Source: Frankiaceae bacterium (GTDB taxonomy: Bacteria > Actinomycetota > Actinomycetes > JAFAQI01). Taken from it: a DNA stretch of 38,552 bases. Of the stretch, positions 1 through 8,674 are shown piece after piece; position 1 is the first letter of the stretch, and every line of letters starts with the position of its first letter. The notes under the pieces are model-generated. The model saw only the letters and a program-made list of their open reading frames with translations, ran no database searches and had not been told where the DNA came from. The position numbers were made by a program, and so were the translations under genes. The stretch covers positions 1 to 38,552 of the forward strand of contig JAVEEG010000039.1 of assembly GCA_030840585.1 (NCBI GenBank). The letters run 5' to 3'.

Positions 1-269
1 AACTTGTTGCCCAGCCCCTGCCCCTCCGACGCACCGCGGACGATGCCGGCGATGTCGACGAACGTCACCGTCGCCGGCACGGTCTTCGCGCTCGCGAACA
101 TCTCGGTGAGCACGTCGAGCCGCGAGTCGGGCACGTTGACGATCCCCACGTTCGGATCGATGGTGGCGAACGGGTAATTGGCCGCGAGGACGTCGTTCTC
201 AGTCAGCGCGTTGAACAGTGTCGACTTCCCCACGTTCGGCAACCCGACTATGCCGATCGACAGCCCCAT
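1..269 (-). CDS. ychF: YchF/OLA1-family GTP/ATP-binding protein, 5' part only
   Basis: The first 89 codons of YchF run off the left edge of the window. YchF is a ribosome-associated TRAFAC P-loop NTPase, usually about 360 residues long, that often prefers ATP. The start [20 protein letters not shown] carries the G1 P-loop (GLPNVGKS) at residues 9-16. The FATIDPNVG stretch follows, and the G3-like segment is [18 protein letters not shown]. The ATG at 269 matches the family N terminus closely. The upstream permease frame on the same strand continues to 199, so the two reading frames overlap by 71 bases. The identification is firm; only the C-terminal part (helical and TGS domains) is missing. 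Confidence 0.95.
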   Translation of the reverse strand, partial: MGLSIGIVGLPNVGKSTLFNALTENDVLAANYPFATIDPNVGIVNVPDSRLDVLTEMFASAKTVPATVTFVDIAGIVRGASEGQGLGNK

Positions 270-1161
270 CGGTCCATTCTCCCGGATCGCTTGCCGGCTG
301 CCACGGCCGCCGTACGACGAGCCACCCGCCCGCTACCGCGAACAGCGTCCCGACGAGCACCCAGCCGAGCGCCGTCGTACCGACGCCCGCGTACTTCAGG
401 CCGGACGCGAAAATCACGAACGTGATCACGGGCCGGACATAGGCGTCCGGCGCCCGCGACGACAGCAGCGATCCGACCGCGACCGCGGGCAGGCTGCCGA
501 TGACGACCGACAGCGTGACCGGGAACGCGACGTGCCCGAACGCGAGCGCACCGGCGGCAGCGGCGGCGGTCAGTGGCACGGCTTGGGTCAAGTCGGTGCC
601 GACCAACTGGTTCGCGCCGAGCATCGGATACACGAACAGCAACAGCACGATCATCAACGACCCGGACCCGACCGACGTGAACCCGACCACCAGCCCGCCA
701 ACCATGCCGATCAGCACCGTGGGCAGCGGTCGGGTCGCGACCGCGTGCACTACTTCGGTCCTGCGCTGCCCGCCGCGGCGATCGAGGAGGTAGCGCAGCA
801 CCATCGCCGCCGTACCCAGCAGCAGCGCCGCGCCGAGCGCCTGCTGGATCCGCTTCTCGGCTTGATGCGCGCCGGCGACTTCGTGCAACAAGTACGTGCC
901 GAGGAACGCCATCGGCACCGAGCCGAGCACCATCCAGCCCACCAGCTGCAGGTTGACCGTGCCGCGCCGCAGGTGGACGAACGCGCCGAGCGGGCGCATC
1001 AGTACGGCCGCGACGAGATCGCTGGAGATCGCGGTTGACGGCGTGACCCCGAACAGCAGGATCAGCATCGGCGTCATGAGCGCGCCGCCGCCGGCACCCG
1101 TCATCCCGACCAGGAAGCCGACGATCGCGCTCCCGAGAACGATGAACGGGTTGAGGTCCAC
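199..1161 (-). CDS. TauE/SafE-family membrane permease
   Basis: A 320-residue polytopic membrane protein of the TSUP (TauE/SafE) family, whose members export sulfite, sulfoacetate or related organic anions. Residues 1-60 contain the glycine-rich N-terminal motif [18 protein letters not shown]. An internal repeat, [20 protein letters not shown], starts the second half, giving the usual two-repeat topology of about eight helices. The last roughly 30 residues (after [11 protein letters not shown]) are hydrophilic, and their coding sequence overlaps the start of ychF in another frame. That tail may be non-essential. The substrate cannot be told from the sequence, and no sulfur-metabolism gene lies next to it. 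Confidence 0.88.
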   Translation of the reverse strand: MDLNPFIVLGSAIVGFLVGMTGAGGGALMTPMLILLFGVTPSTAISSDLVAAVLMRPLGAFVHLRRGTVNLQLVGWMVLGSVPMAFLGTYLLHEVAGAHQAEKRIQQALGAALLLGTAAMVLRYLLDRRGGQRRTEVVHAVATRPLPTVLIGMVGGLVVGFTSVGSGSLMIVLLLFVYPMLGANQLVGTDLTQAVPLTAAAAAGALAFGHVAFPVTLSVVIGSLPAVAVGSLLSSRAPDAYVRPVITFVIFASGLKYAGVGTTALGWVLVGTLFAVAGGWLVVRRPWQPASDPGEWTDGAVDRHSRVAERGEVDTVQRAD

Positions 1162-1195
1162 GGCGAGAGGCTAGCCGCGGACCTCGGTGCCCGAC

Positions 1196-1795
1196 TTAGT
1201 TCTCTTCGGTGCTCTCCGCGCGCTCGTGCATACCCGGCGCCGGCGCGTTGCCGGGCTGCGGCTCGATCGATCCGGGCTCGGGGTCCGGCGCGACGATCGG
1301 GCCGGCGTCCTGGTGCGGCGTGCCGGCCTGGTTCATCAGCGGCGCGTCCATGGCGTCTTCGCTGGTCGTGTCGCCGGTCGACGACTCGGCCGGCCGGGCC
1401 GGCGTCGTCTCGCCCTCGGTCGGGTAGGCCGGCGTCGCCGTAACGGTCGCACCCGTGGTGCCGGTCGTCTCGTCGACCGAGTGCACTTGCCCGACCGCGT
1501 CGCGGACGAGGTGCTGGGTCATGAGTACGAGGTCGTCGATGCGGGACGCGAGCGCGATGTCGAGCTCGGTCACGCCGCCCTCGGAATGGGTCGAGAGCGT
1601 GAACGTCACCGCGTTGCCGTCGCGGGTGATGTCCGGGTGATGGTTGAGCGAGTCCGCCGTCTCGCTTACCGCGGCGAGCAGTCCTTCGGTGTCCTCGACG
1701 GTCACCGTCCGGCGGATGCTCTCGGGCCCGCCGGTCCACTCCTCCAGACCGCGCAGTGCGTCGGTCACCAGCCTGTCGTCGAGCAACGTCGCCAT
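1196..1795 (-). CDS. Pterin-4a-carbinolamine dehydratase-like protein with disordered C-terminal tail
   Basis: Residues 1-98 form a 4a-hydroxytetrahydrobiopterin dehydratase (PCD/DCoH) fold. The landmarks are NHHPDI at residues 51-56, then VTFTLSTHSEGGVTELDIALASRID with the expected His and Asp. Family enzymes dehydrate pterin-4a-carbinolamine, are usually about 100 residues long, and are also found away from any aromatic hydroxylase. Residues 99-199 are a tail rich in Thr, Pro, Ala, Glu and Asp with no predicted fold, so this protein is twice the usual length. The ATG at 1795 is chosen because GAGGAGG sits a few bases upstream; a GTG at 1846 would add 17 residues unlike the family. The dehydratase fold is clear, but whether it is catalytically active or regulatory is unknown. 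Confidence 0.8.
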   Translation of the reverse strand: MATLLDDRLVTDALRGLEEWTGGPESIRRTVTVEDTEGLLAAVSETADSLNHHPDITRDGNAVTFTLSTHSEGGVTELDIALASRIDDLVLMTQHLVRDAVGQVHSVDETTGTTGATVTATPAYPTEGETTPARPAESSTGDTTSEDAMDAPLMNQAGTPHQDAGPIVAPDPEPGSIEPQPGNAPAPGMHERAESTEEN

Positions 1796-1859
1796 GTGTC
1801 CTCCTCGTGACGTTGCTGTCCTTCCCCACCGAACCGCCACGAACACGCAACGCGCCGGC

Positions 1860-3443
1860 TCAGCAGTTGCGGTCGGCCCAGGGGGCGTCGTATGAGGACG
1901 TGAGGGCGTACGTGCCGGCGCGCGACGGTACGACCGCGACGGTCGAGCCGTTACGACGAAGGCACGCGCCGGCGCTCACGGCCAGCCAGCGCGACCACGG
2001 GACGTCGACGAGGACCGGTCCGGTGCCGTCCGCGGCGAGGGTGATCGTCGCGCGGCCGAGGCGCACCGCGTGGCCGGCGCCGCCCACGATCGGCGGCGAT
2101 CCGGCGACCGACCACACCGTCCACTCGGCGTCGGAGTGCACGACCCGCAGGCCTGGCACCCCGGCGCCGAGCAGCCGCAATTCGCTCCGCGCCGACCAGT
2201 CGTGCCGGTGCCGCCCGAGTGCGACGTACTGCACGCTGTGCCCGCGCAGCCAATCGACGTACTCCGCCGCGGTCAGTCGCGAGCGGTACAGCGGCGCGGC
2301 GCGGACGACGTCGACCTGCCGCTCCCAGCCGCGGGCGAGCAACGCGGATCGCACTACGACGTCGGACTCGCCGTGGTCGAGAAACGGCACCACTTCGACC
2401 CTGCCGGTCAGCGGCCCGAGCCCGTCGAGGATCCGCACCAACCGATGCGAGGCGGCCCGCTCGGTCGCGATGGCCGGCGAGTCGTGCAGATCGCGCCACG
2501 GATCGCGGGCGGTCCACTGCCCAGCTACGACGACCGCGACCAGCAGCAACGGCACCGGCAACGCCGCGTCGGCAACCAGCGCGAGACCGGTGAACAGCAA
2601 GCCGAGACGTTCGACGTTGGAGCCGAGCGGGCCTGGTACGGCGTACACAAGCAAGACGATCGCGGCGTAGAACACGGCGCCGATCCGCAGCAGCGGTGCG
2701 CGGCACAACACCACGATCGCGAAGCAGCCGAGCAACAACGGCCGGACCACCGGCCAGTCGTCGGGCATCGACCCGTGTTCCGGGAACAGCACGCCGATCG
2801 CGCCAAGCGGTACGGCGGCGCCGATCGCGAGCGCCAGGGCGCCGCGCCGTCGGACTGCCCAGACCACGGCGACGACACCGAGAAACAGCGCCGCGACCGG
2901 GCTGGTCAGCGTCGTCAACACCGCCACGAAGCCGGCGGGCACCCACGCCATCCGACGGCTGCCGCGGGGCGGCAGCAACACCAGACACAGCAGCGCCAGC
3001 GTCAGTCCGAGGGCGAACGCGGTCCGGCCGCTGACGATGTCGACGACCAGTGCGAGCGCTCCCCACACCGACGCCGCGAGCGGTCGCCGTACCCCCCACC
3101 GGACCAGAAGTACGGCGAGCAGCGGCGCCGCAAGAATCGCGGCCAGCACGCCGGTCAGCCGCGCACCGAAGACGGCTTCGACGTACGGCGTGAGCACGCT
3201 GTAGGCCGCCGGGAACACGCCACCGAACCAGCCGAAGTCGACCGCCGCACCGGGATGGTGCGCGGCGAACGCGGCCCGGGCCTGCTGCGCCGCCAGGTCG
3301 GTCCCCGCGGCCGGCGCGACCAGGACCGCGACGCCCGCCACCAGCGCGACCCCGAACGCGATCGACGCGCAGCGCCCGGCCCCCGACGGCCCGGTGGTGC
3401 TTGCCCCGCGCCCGATCGGGGACCATGGAGTGGCGAGTGACAC
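1860..3443 (-). CDS. Large polytopic membrane protein, possible GT-C-like envelope protein
   Basis: About 527 residues from the GTG at 3443. The N-terminal two thirds contain about eight to ten hydrophobic helices (for example ASIAFGVALVAGVAVLVAP near the start and LTGVLAAILAAPLLAVLLV). The C-terminal third is soluble, probably extracytoplasmic, ending in a beta-rich segment (HSDAEWTVWSVAGSPP and following). The layout resembles GT-C membrane glycosyltransferases, but I see no clear DE-type catalytic loop motif, so no activity is assigned. It is transcribed divergently from the FAD enzyme at 3490, leaving only 46 bases between the two starts, and it borders the glycan block. The start is uncertain because the frame stays open upstream to 3701. 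Confidence 0.65.
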   Translation of the reverse strand: MSLATPWSPIGRGASTTGPSGAGRCASIAFGVALVAGVAVLVAPAAGTDLAAQQARAAFAAHHPGAAVDFGWFGGVFPAAYSVLTPYVEAVFGARLTGVLAAILAAPLLAVLLVRWGVRRPLAASVWGALALVVDIVSGRTAFALGLTLALLCLVLLPPRGSRRMAWVPAGFVAVLTTLTSPVAALFLGVVAVVWAVRRRGALALAIGAAVPLGAIGVLFPEHGSMPDDWPVVRPLLLGCFAIVVLCRAPLLRIGAVFYAAIVLLVYAVPGPLGSNVERLGLLFTGLALVADAALPVPLLLVAVVVAGQWTARDPWRDLHDSPAIATERAASHRLVRILDGLGPLTGRVEVVPFLDHGESDVVVRSALLARGWERQVDVVRAAPLYRSRLTAAEYVDWLRGHSVQYVALGRHRHDWSARSELRLLGAGVPGLRVVHSDAEWTVWSVAGSPPIVGGAGHAVRLGRATITLAADGTGPVLVDVPWSRWLAVSAGACLRRNGSTVAVVPSRAGTYALTSSYDAPWADRNC

Positions 3444-3478
3444 TCGTGCACCTTGCCACCCGAAGGCCGCACCCCTAC

Positions 3479-3484
3479 AGGAGG
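3479..3484 (+). promoter_or_regulatory. Shine-Dalgarno AGGAGG deciding a TTG start
   Basis: A perfect AGGAGG lies five bases before TTG at 3490. It fixes the start of the FAD-dependent enzyme; longer in-frame starts at 3394 and beyond would run into the divergent gene and add non-family sequence. Confidence 0.75.
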
Positions 3485-3489
3485 AACGC

Positions 3490-5025
3490 TTGTCGCCGTC
3501 CCCGACGGACCCGACCCAGCCGACCGGCGACAGCGTTGTCGTCATCGGTGCCGGACCCGCCGGTCTCACCGCCGCGTACGCGCTGACCAAGCGCGGTGCC
3601 GGCGTCACCGTGCTCGAAGCCGACAGCGTTGTCGGCGGCATCAGCCGTACCGTCGAACGCGACGGCTGGCGGTTCGACATCGGCGGGCACCGCTTCTTCA
3701 CAAAGGTGCCCGTGGTCGAGCAGCTGTGGCACGAGATCCTGCCGGACGACGAGTTCCTGCTCCGGCCGCGAATGAGCCGGATCTATTACGACGGCAAGCT
3801 GTTCGACTACCCGCTGCGGGCATCGAACGCGTTGAAGAACCTCGGCATCATCGAGGCGATCAAGTGCGTCGCGTCATACGTCTGGGTCCGCGTCCGCCCA
3901 CCGAAGGATCAGTCGACGCTGGAAGGTTGGGTGGCCGCGCGGTTCGGCTGGCGGCTGTACCGGACGTTCTTCAAGACCTACAACGAGAAGGTCTGGGGCG
4001 TTCCGGCGAGTGCCATCTCGGCCGACTGGGCAGCGCAGCGGATCAAGAACCTGTCGCTCGTCAGCGCGGTCGTCAACGCGATCCTGCCGAAGCGCAAGCA
4101 GACGAACATCACGACGTTGATCGAAGAGTTCCAGTACCCGAAGTACGGCCCCGGGATGATGTGGGAGCGGGCGCACGAGCACGTCCTCGCGCAGGGCGGC
4201 GAGGTGCGAATGCGCGCGAAGGTCACCGCGATCCGGCATGCCGATGGTCGCGCGACCGAGGTCGTCACCGACGAGGGCGGCAAGGAGATCGTGCATCCGG
4301 CCGCGCATGTCATCAGCTCGATGCCGTTGCCGCAGCTGGTGCTCACGATGGATCCGCCCGCGCCCGACGACGTCGTCGCCGCCGCGCGCCGGTTGACCCA
4401 CCGCGACTTCCTCACCGTCGCGCTCGTGTTGCCGGAGAGCGCGAGCTTCCCGGACAACTGGATCTACATCCACTCGCCGGAGGTCAAGGTCGGCCGGATC
4501 CAGAACTTCGGATCTTGGTCGCCGTACCTCGTGAAGGACGGCATGACCTGCCTCGGCCTCGAGTACTTCGTCTTCCAGGGCGACGCGTTGTGGAACTCGC
4601 CGGACGACGAGCTCGCCGCCCTCGCGGCCAAGGAACTCGCCGCACTCGGGCTCGCCCGGGTCGACGAGGTGCAGGCGGCGTACGTCGTCCGGATGCCGAA
4701 GGCCTACCCCGTCTACGACGAGGGTTACAAGGAGGCGGTCGACACGATCCGCGAGTGGATTGCGACCGCGGTGCCCAACGTGTATCCGGTCGGTCGCAAC
4801 GGCATGCACAAGTACAACAACCAGGACCACTCGATGCTGACCGCGCTGCTCACGGTCGACAACATCCTCGACGACGCCGGCCACGATGTCTGGGCCGTCA
4901 ACGTCGAAGAGGACTACCACGAAGAGCAGCGCACGACGACGAGCTCCGGGACCGGCCGGGACGCGCCCGTATTGCCGCGGCGGTCGAGCGAATCGAACTC
5001 GGTGGAATCCGCGTCGCTGCGATGA
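3490..5025 (+). CDS. FAD-dependent oxidoreductase, UDP-galactopyranose mutase/amine-oxidase-like
   Basis: A 511-residue flavoprotein. The N-terminal dinucleotide fold has VVVIGAGPAGLTAAYAL at residues 16-32, with GAGPAG binding the FAD ADP moiety. It is followed by VLEADSVVGGISRT and DIGGHRFF, the signature shared by UDP-galactopyranose mutases, protoporphyrinogen oxidases and phytoene desaturases (COG1232-like). Aromatic-rich segments later in the protein (FFKTYNEKVWGVP, YNNQDHSM) resemble the mutase-like NAD(P)/FAD proteins found in actinobacterial polysaccharide loci. The TTG start is supported by AGGAGG at 3479-3484. The next gene, 13 bases downstream, is a lipid-linked-sugar glycosyltransferase, which suggests a sugar-nucleotide or glycan-lipid substrate. 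The exact reaction is not determined. Confidence 0.8.
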   Translation: MSPSPTDPTQPTGDSVVVIGAGPAGLTAAYALTKRGAGVTVLEADSVVGGISRTVERDGWRFDIGGHRFFTKVPVVEQLWHEILPDDEFLLRPRMSRIYYDGKLFDYPLRASNALKNLGIIEAIKCVASYVWVRVRPPKDQSTLEGWVAARFGWRLYRTFFKTYNEKVWGVPASAISADWAAQRIKNLSLVSAVVNAILPKRKQTNITTLIEEFQYPKYGPGMMWERAHEHVLAQGGEVRMRAKVTAIRHADGRATEVVTDEGGKEIVHPAAHVISSMPLPQLVLTMDPPAPDDVVAAARRLTHRDFLTVALVLPESASFPDNWIYIHSPEVKVGRIQNFGSWSPYLVKDGMTCLGLEYFVFQGDALWNSPDDELAALAAKELAALGLARVDEVQAAYVVRMPKAYPVYDEGYKEAVDTIREWIATAVPNVYPVGRNGMHKYNNQDHSMLTALLTVDNILDDAGHDVWAVNVEEDYHEEQRTTTSSGTGRDAPVLPRRSSESNSVESASLR

Positions 5026-5038
5026 CCGTGCTCGCCTA

Positions 5039-6595
5039 ATGACTCTGTTGGCAGCAAAGCGCGGTCCGCTGGCGGATGAGATGCGCGTGATCCGCCGCCG
5101 CGACTGGGCGGCGGTCGGCATCGTCGCGGTCGTCGTACTCGGTCTCGTCCTGCGGTTCGTCTCGCGTGGCCCGCTGTGGCTCGACGAGGCGCAGTCGGTT
5201 GCGATCGCGAAGCATCCGCTCGCCGACCTGCCGGCCGCGTTGAAACACGACGGCGCGCCGCCGCTGTACTACGCGTTGCTGCACCTATGGATGAAGGTCT
5301 TCGGCGACTCGACGTTCTCGGTGCGAGTGCTGTCCGGTATCCCGGCGGTGATTGCGTTGCCGGTGGTCGTCCGGCTCGGCCGGCGCATCGGTGGCGACCC
5401 GGTCGGCATCGCGTCGGTTGTGCTGCTGGCGATCTCGCCGTTCGCGATCCGCTACGCCGTCGAGACGCGGATGTACAGCCTGCTGATGTTGCTGTCGCTG
5501 GCCGGCGCGCATGCCGTCTTGTCCGTGCACCGGCACGGCACGAAGCGCGCGACCGCCGGTCTCGCGGTTGTCACCGCTGCCTCGCTTTACACGCACTACT
5601 ACGCGGTTTTCGCGGTCGCCGCTCTCGGTGCCGGTGAGTTGTGGCTGGCATGGCGGCGGCGCGACCCGGCCGCCCGCCGCGCGCTGCTCGGGTTGGTCAT
5701 TGGTTGCATCGCGTTCGTGCCGTGGGTGCCGATCCTGCTGTACCAGTCGCGGCACACCGGCGCACCGTGGGCGCCGCCGCCGGACGGCTCGGCGATCCTC
5801 TACACGATCGACTCGTGGATGGGCGGTGAGTCGGCCGCGGCGCAGCTCGCCGCGCTGGTCGCGATTGCCGCCGCCGTGATCGCGCTGATCGGCCGTCGTG
5901 CCGGCCCCGGGCAGGTCGTGCTCGGTACGACGTTCGCCCGGCTGCCCACCCGGTTGCTCGCCGCCACGATCGGTTCGCTGGCCGTCGCGGTGGTCGTCGA
6001 CGTGATGACCCGGCAGGCGTACGCGCCGCGCTACCTCGCGATGGGCACCGGACTGTTCCTCGTCGTCGTCGGCTGCGGCATCGCGGTGCTGCCGTCGCGG
6101 CGAGCCCGCCGGGCGATGCTCGCCGTACTCGTCGTCGCCGAGCTCGGCGTCTGCCTGCAGAACTCCTGGCAGCCGCGCAGCCAGGCCGGTCTCGTCGCGG
6201 CGGTGCTCGACCACCAGGCGCGCCCGGGTGATGTCGTCGTGTACTGCCCGGATCAGCTCGGCCCGCCGACGTCGCGGTTGCTGCACACCGGCGTCCGGCA
6301 GTTGGTGTTCCCCAACTTCGGTGCGCCCGAGGTCGTCGACTGGGTCGACTACCGCAAGCGGATCGAGACCGCGAATCCGCAGCGGTTCGCGCGGCAGGTG
6401 AGCGACCTGGCCGGTCCGCACCGCGTATGGCTGGTGTGGTCGCTTCAGGTCAAGCCGTTGACCAACGACTGCAGCGGCGTGATCGACAACCTGGTCGCGT
6501 TGCGGGGGATACCTCGCCAGCCGGTACGGCGGGATCCGTCGTACAACGAGACGATGAGCCTCAACGAATACGGGCCGCCCGCCGCCGGGCGGTGA
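5039..6595 (+). CDS. GT39-type membrane glycosyltransferase (PMT/ArnT-like)
   Basis: A 518-residue integral membrane protein with a GT-C layout. The first helix (residues 24-41) is followed by RGPLWLDEAQS, in which the acidic pair at residues 49-50 is the expected catalytic or metal site. DGAPPLYYALLHLWMKVFG (71-89) is the second conserved loop of the family. Further helices follow, and a C-terminal extracytoplasmic domain contains YCPDQLGPPTSRLL. Enzymes of this class move a sugar from a polyprenyl-phosphate donor onto protein, lipid or glycan outside the membrane. The ATG at 5039 lies 13 bases after the FAD enzyme, so the two are probably cotranscribed. The 3' end overlaps the convergent PAP2 gene by 35 bases. 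Confidence 0.85.
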   Translation: MTLLAAKRGPLADEMRVIRRRDWAAVGIVAVVVLGLVLRFVSRGPLWLDEAQSVAIAKHPLADLPAALKHDGAPPLYYALLHLWMKVFGDSTFSVRVLSGIPAVIALPVVVRLGRRIGGDPVGIASVVLLAISPFAIRYAVETRMYSLLMLLSLAGAHAVLSVHRHGTKRATAGLAVVTAASLYTHYYAVFAVAALGAGELWLAWRRRDPAARRALLGLVIGCIAFVPWVPILLYQSRHTGAPWAPPPDGSAILYTIDSWMGGESAAAQLAALVAIAAAVIALIGRRAGPGQVVLGTTFARLPTRLLAATIGSLAVAVVVDVMTRQAYAPRYLAMGTGLFLVVVGCGIAVLPSRRARRAMLAVLVVAELGVCLQNSWQPRSQAGLVAAVLDHQARPGDVVVYCPDQLGPPTSRLLHTGVRQLVFPNFGAPEVVDWVDYRKRIETANPQRFARQVSDLAGPHRVWLVWSLQVKPLTNDCSGVIDNLVALRGIPRQPVRRDPSYNETMSLNEYGPPAAGR

Positions 6596-7379
6596 CCCGG
6601 TCAAGAGCCTTGGCCGCGGCTACGGCGAGGACGAACACGACCGCACCACCGGCGAGGTCGAGCACCCAGTGCGTGCCGGTGACCACCACGACGAGCCCGG
6701 TGACGAGTGGGTAGAGCCACCCCAGCCATCGCGCGCGCATCGCACCGCGGCGGGACAGTGCCAACCACAACACGTACGCGACCCACGACGCCCAGACGAT
6801 GTGCAGGCTGGGCATCGCCGCGTACGGATCGGAGATGTGTTCCAGCACCCCGTGGTTGTAGGACCAGAGGCCGCCGACGGTGTCCATCGTGTCCTGTGTC
6901 TTGATCCCCCCGGGCATCAGCCGCGGCGGCATCGTCGGATAGAGCGCGAAGAACACCAGCCCGATCGCCGTACCGAGGCAGAGCACGTTGCGCGCATGCC
7001 GGTAGACGGCCGGCGCGGCGCGGAACAGCAACCACAGGAACACACCGACGGTCACGATGAAGTGCGCGGTGCCGTAGAAGACGTTCATCGCGACGACAAG
7101 CGGGCGCACGTTCGGCACGAAGACCGCCTGCGCACCTTTCTCCCAATCGATGTGCAGCCAGCGTTCGAGCCGCAGTACGTCGAAGCCGTGATGGCGTGCG
7201 GTGACTCGGGCCGCGTGCACGGTCGCGCTGCCGTGCCAGTCGCGGATCTGCGCGTACGCCGCGTAGAACGCGATGGCGAGCGGGATCTCGAGCCACCAGC
7301 GTTGCCGCCCCGGCCCGGGACCAGACGCGACGACGGCCTCGGCGAAGGCGTCGCCGGCCTTCTCCTCGATCGACGTCAC
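6561..7379 (-). CDS. PAP2-family membrane phosphatase/transferase (AUR1-like)
   Basis: A 272-residue protein with about six helices. In the C-terminal half, AAMPSLHIVWASWVAYV and then GTHWVLDLAGG supply the PSLH and H-x3-D elements of the PAP2 active site. The N-terminal half, with DWHGSATVHAARVTARHHG and LERWLHIDWEKGAQA, matches inositol-phosphorylceramide-synthase-like (AUR1/DUF-type) PAP2 proteins common in actinobacteria. A role in transferring or dephosphorylating a polyprenyl or inositol phospholipid is likely but not shown. The GTG at 7379 lies inside the stop region of the upstream glycosyltransferase (GTGA overlap), so translation is probably coupled. The stop lies inside the convergent GT39 gene. 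Confidence 0.85.
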   Translation of the reverse strand: MTSIEEKAGDAFAEAVVASGPGPGRQRWWLEIPLAIAFYAAYAQIRDWHGSATVHAARVTARHHGFDVLRLERWLHIDWEKGAQAVFVPNVRPLVVAMNVFYGTAHFIVTVGVFLWLLFRAAPAVYRHARNVLCLGTAIGLVFFALYPTMPPRLMPGGIKTQDTMDTVGGLWSYNHGVLEHISDPYAAMPSLHIVWASWVAYVLWLALSRRGAMRARWLGWLYPLVTGLVVVVTGTHWVLDLAGGAVVFVLAVAAAKALDRVTARRRAARIR

Positions 7380-8644
7380 GTGGCGACTTCTTCCCGTTGC
7401 GAGGCGGCGGTCAGCGCGAGCACCAGCAGGCCGAGCGGCAACGTGTAGTGGTTGAAGAACGACTGCTTGTTGGTCGCGTCGACCGTCCAGAGTACGAGGG
7501 CCGAACCAAGCGCCAGCCCGACCGCCGTACGGGGCGCCCGCAGGCAGCCGGCGTACGCCGCGAGCAGCCCCAGCAAGGGGAACCAGAAGCCGACCGTTAT
7601 CCCATGCCGCTGCAGGAAACTCGGCACGCACAGCGCGCGCGGGATCACGCCGAGGACGACGTTCGCGTGCACCGCGTCGTGCCAGAAGTCCGCCGGTCCG
7701 GCGGCGACCCAGGGGAGTACGGCGACCGCGGCCAGCCCGGCCGCGGCGAGGGTCCGGCGCCAGCCAAAGGCCGGCCACAACGCGAACAACGGCAGCAACA
7801 GCACGACGTGTTGCTTCGCCGCGACCGCCGCCGCGAGCGCGATGACGGCGACGATCGGCCGGCCGCGCTCGGTCGCGACGACCGCGGTCACCAGCAGGAA
7901 CAGCAGCAGCGGCTCGGTCCACGACTGGTCGATCAGGAACGCCCAGTGCGGATGCACGAGCACCAGCAACGCCAAGGCGACCGGCGCCGCGGGGGCGAGC
8001 CGGCGCAGCAATGCGGATGTCGCCACCGACGCCAGCAGCAAGCCGGCGCGGACGTCTCCGGTGATCCACCGGAATGGTGCGAGCAGCACCGTCGACATGG
8101 GCAGGTACGGGTAGACCGCGCGCAGGCCGTGGCTGTGCGCCCAGTGCTGCCGGTACATGTCGTCGCCGTGCAGCAGGCCGGTGCTCGACTGCTGGAGCAG
8201 GTACCAGACGTCGATCTTCGGGTTGGTGACGAAGGCGATCACGAGGCATCCGGTGACGAGTGCGAGCCCGGCACCGACGGCCCAGGCGATGCCGTCTCGC
8301 CGCCGGACGAGCAGGGTCGCGGCCGCGGCCGCGACGGTCACCGCGGCGGCGATCTGGATCGCGAGCAGGTCACCGCCGCCGGTGTGCATCAGCCGGTCGA
8401 CCGGGTGCACAGCGGCGCTCGCGAACGCGACGGCCACGGCTATACCGAGCTCGGCGCGATCGGGGCGGCGCGGGACCAGACCGCCGGCCACCACGGCGGC
8501 CAGCAGCAGCAGGCCGAGCACGACGCAAGCCAGGCCCGGAGCGGAGTACTCGCCCTCGTGCACGCTCACGCCCACCGAGAGCAGGCACCAGGCCGCCAGG
8601 ATCAGGCGGGTGGCGAGCGCACTCGCCGTCCCGACCATCGGCAT
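7376..8644 (-). CDS. GT87-like integral membrane glycosyltransferase
   Basis: A 422-residue polytopic protein with ten or more helices. The loop from TNPKIDVWYLLQQSSTGLL through YRQHWAHSHGLRAVYPYLPM, which places a D-W pair and a YxYxPxxxxxL element before the next helix, resembles DUF2029/GT87 polyprenol-phosphate-mannose-dependent alpha-mannosyltransferases. AAKQHVVLLLPLFALWP and NKQSFFNHYTLPLGLL later in the protein also fit that group. The ATG at 8644 fits the start of homology; the same frame stays open much further upstream but is only a shadow of the acyltransferase genes there. It forms a two-gene operon with the PAP2 protein and is divergent from the acyltransferase at 8675, with 30 bases between starts. 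Confidence 0.8.
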   Translation of the reverse strand: MPMVGTASALATRLILAAWCLLSVGVSVHEGEYSAPGLACVVLGLLLLAAVVAGGLVPRRPDRAELGIAVAVAFASAAVHPVDRLMHTGGGDLLAIQIAAAVTVAAAAATLLVRRRDGIAWAVGAGLALVTGCLVIAFVTNPKIDVWYLLQQSSTGLLHGDDMYRQHWAHSHGLRAVYPYLPMSTVLLAPFRWITGDVRAGLLLASVATSALLRRLAPAAPVALALLVLVHPHWAFLIDQSWTEPLLLFLLVTAVVATERGRPIVAVIALAAAVAAKQHVVLLLPLFALWPAFGWRRTLAAAGLAAVAVLPWVAAGPADFWHDAVHANVVLGVIPRALCVPSFLQRHGITVGFWFPLLGLLAAYAGCLRAPRTAVGLALGSALVLWTVDATNKQSFFNHYTLPLGLLVLALTAASQREEVAT

Positions 8645-8674
8645 CACTGTATCGAGAGCGGGTAGGGGAGCCCC

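Noticed and set aside
1801-1859. CGTGACGTTG after the pterin-dehydratase gene as a fourth copy of the palindrome family
   Set aside because: It shares only GTGACGTTG with the core and has no complementary right arm.
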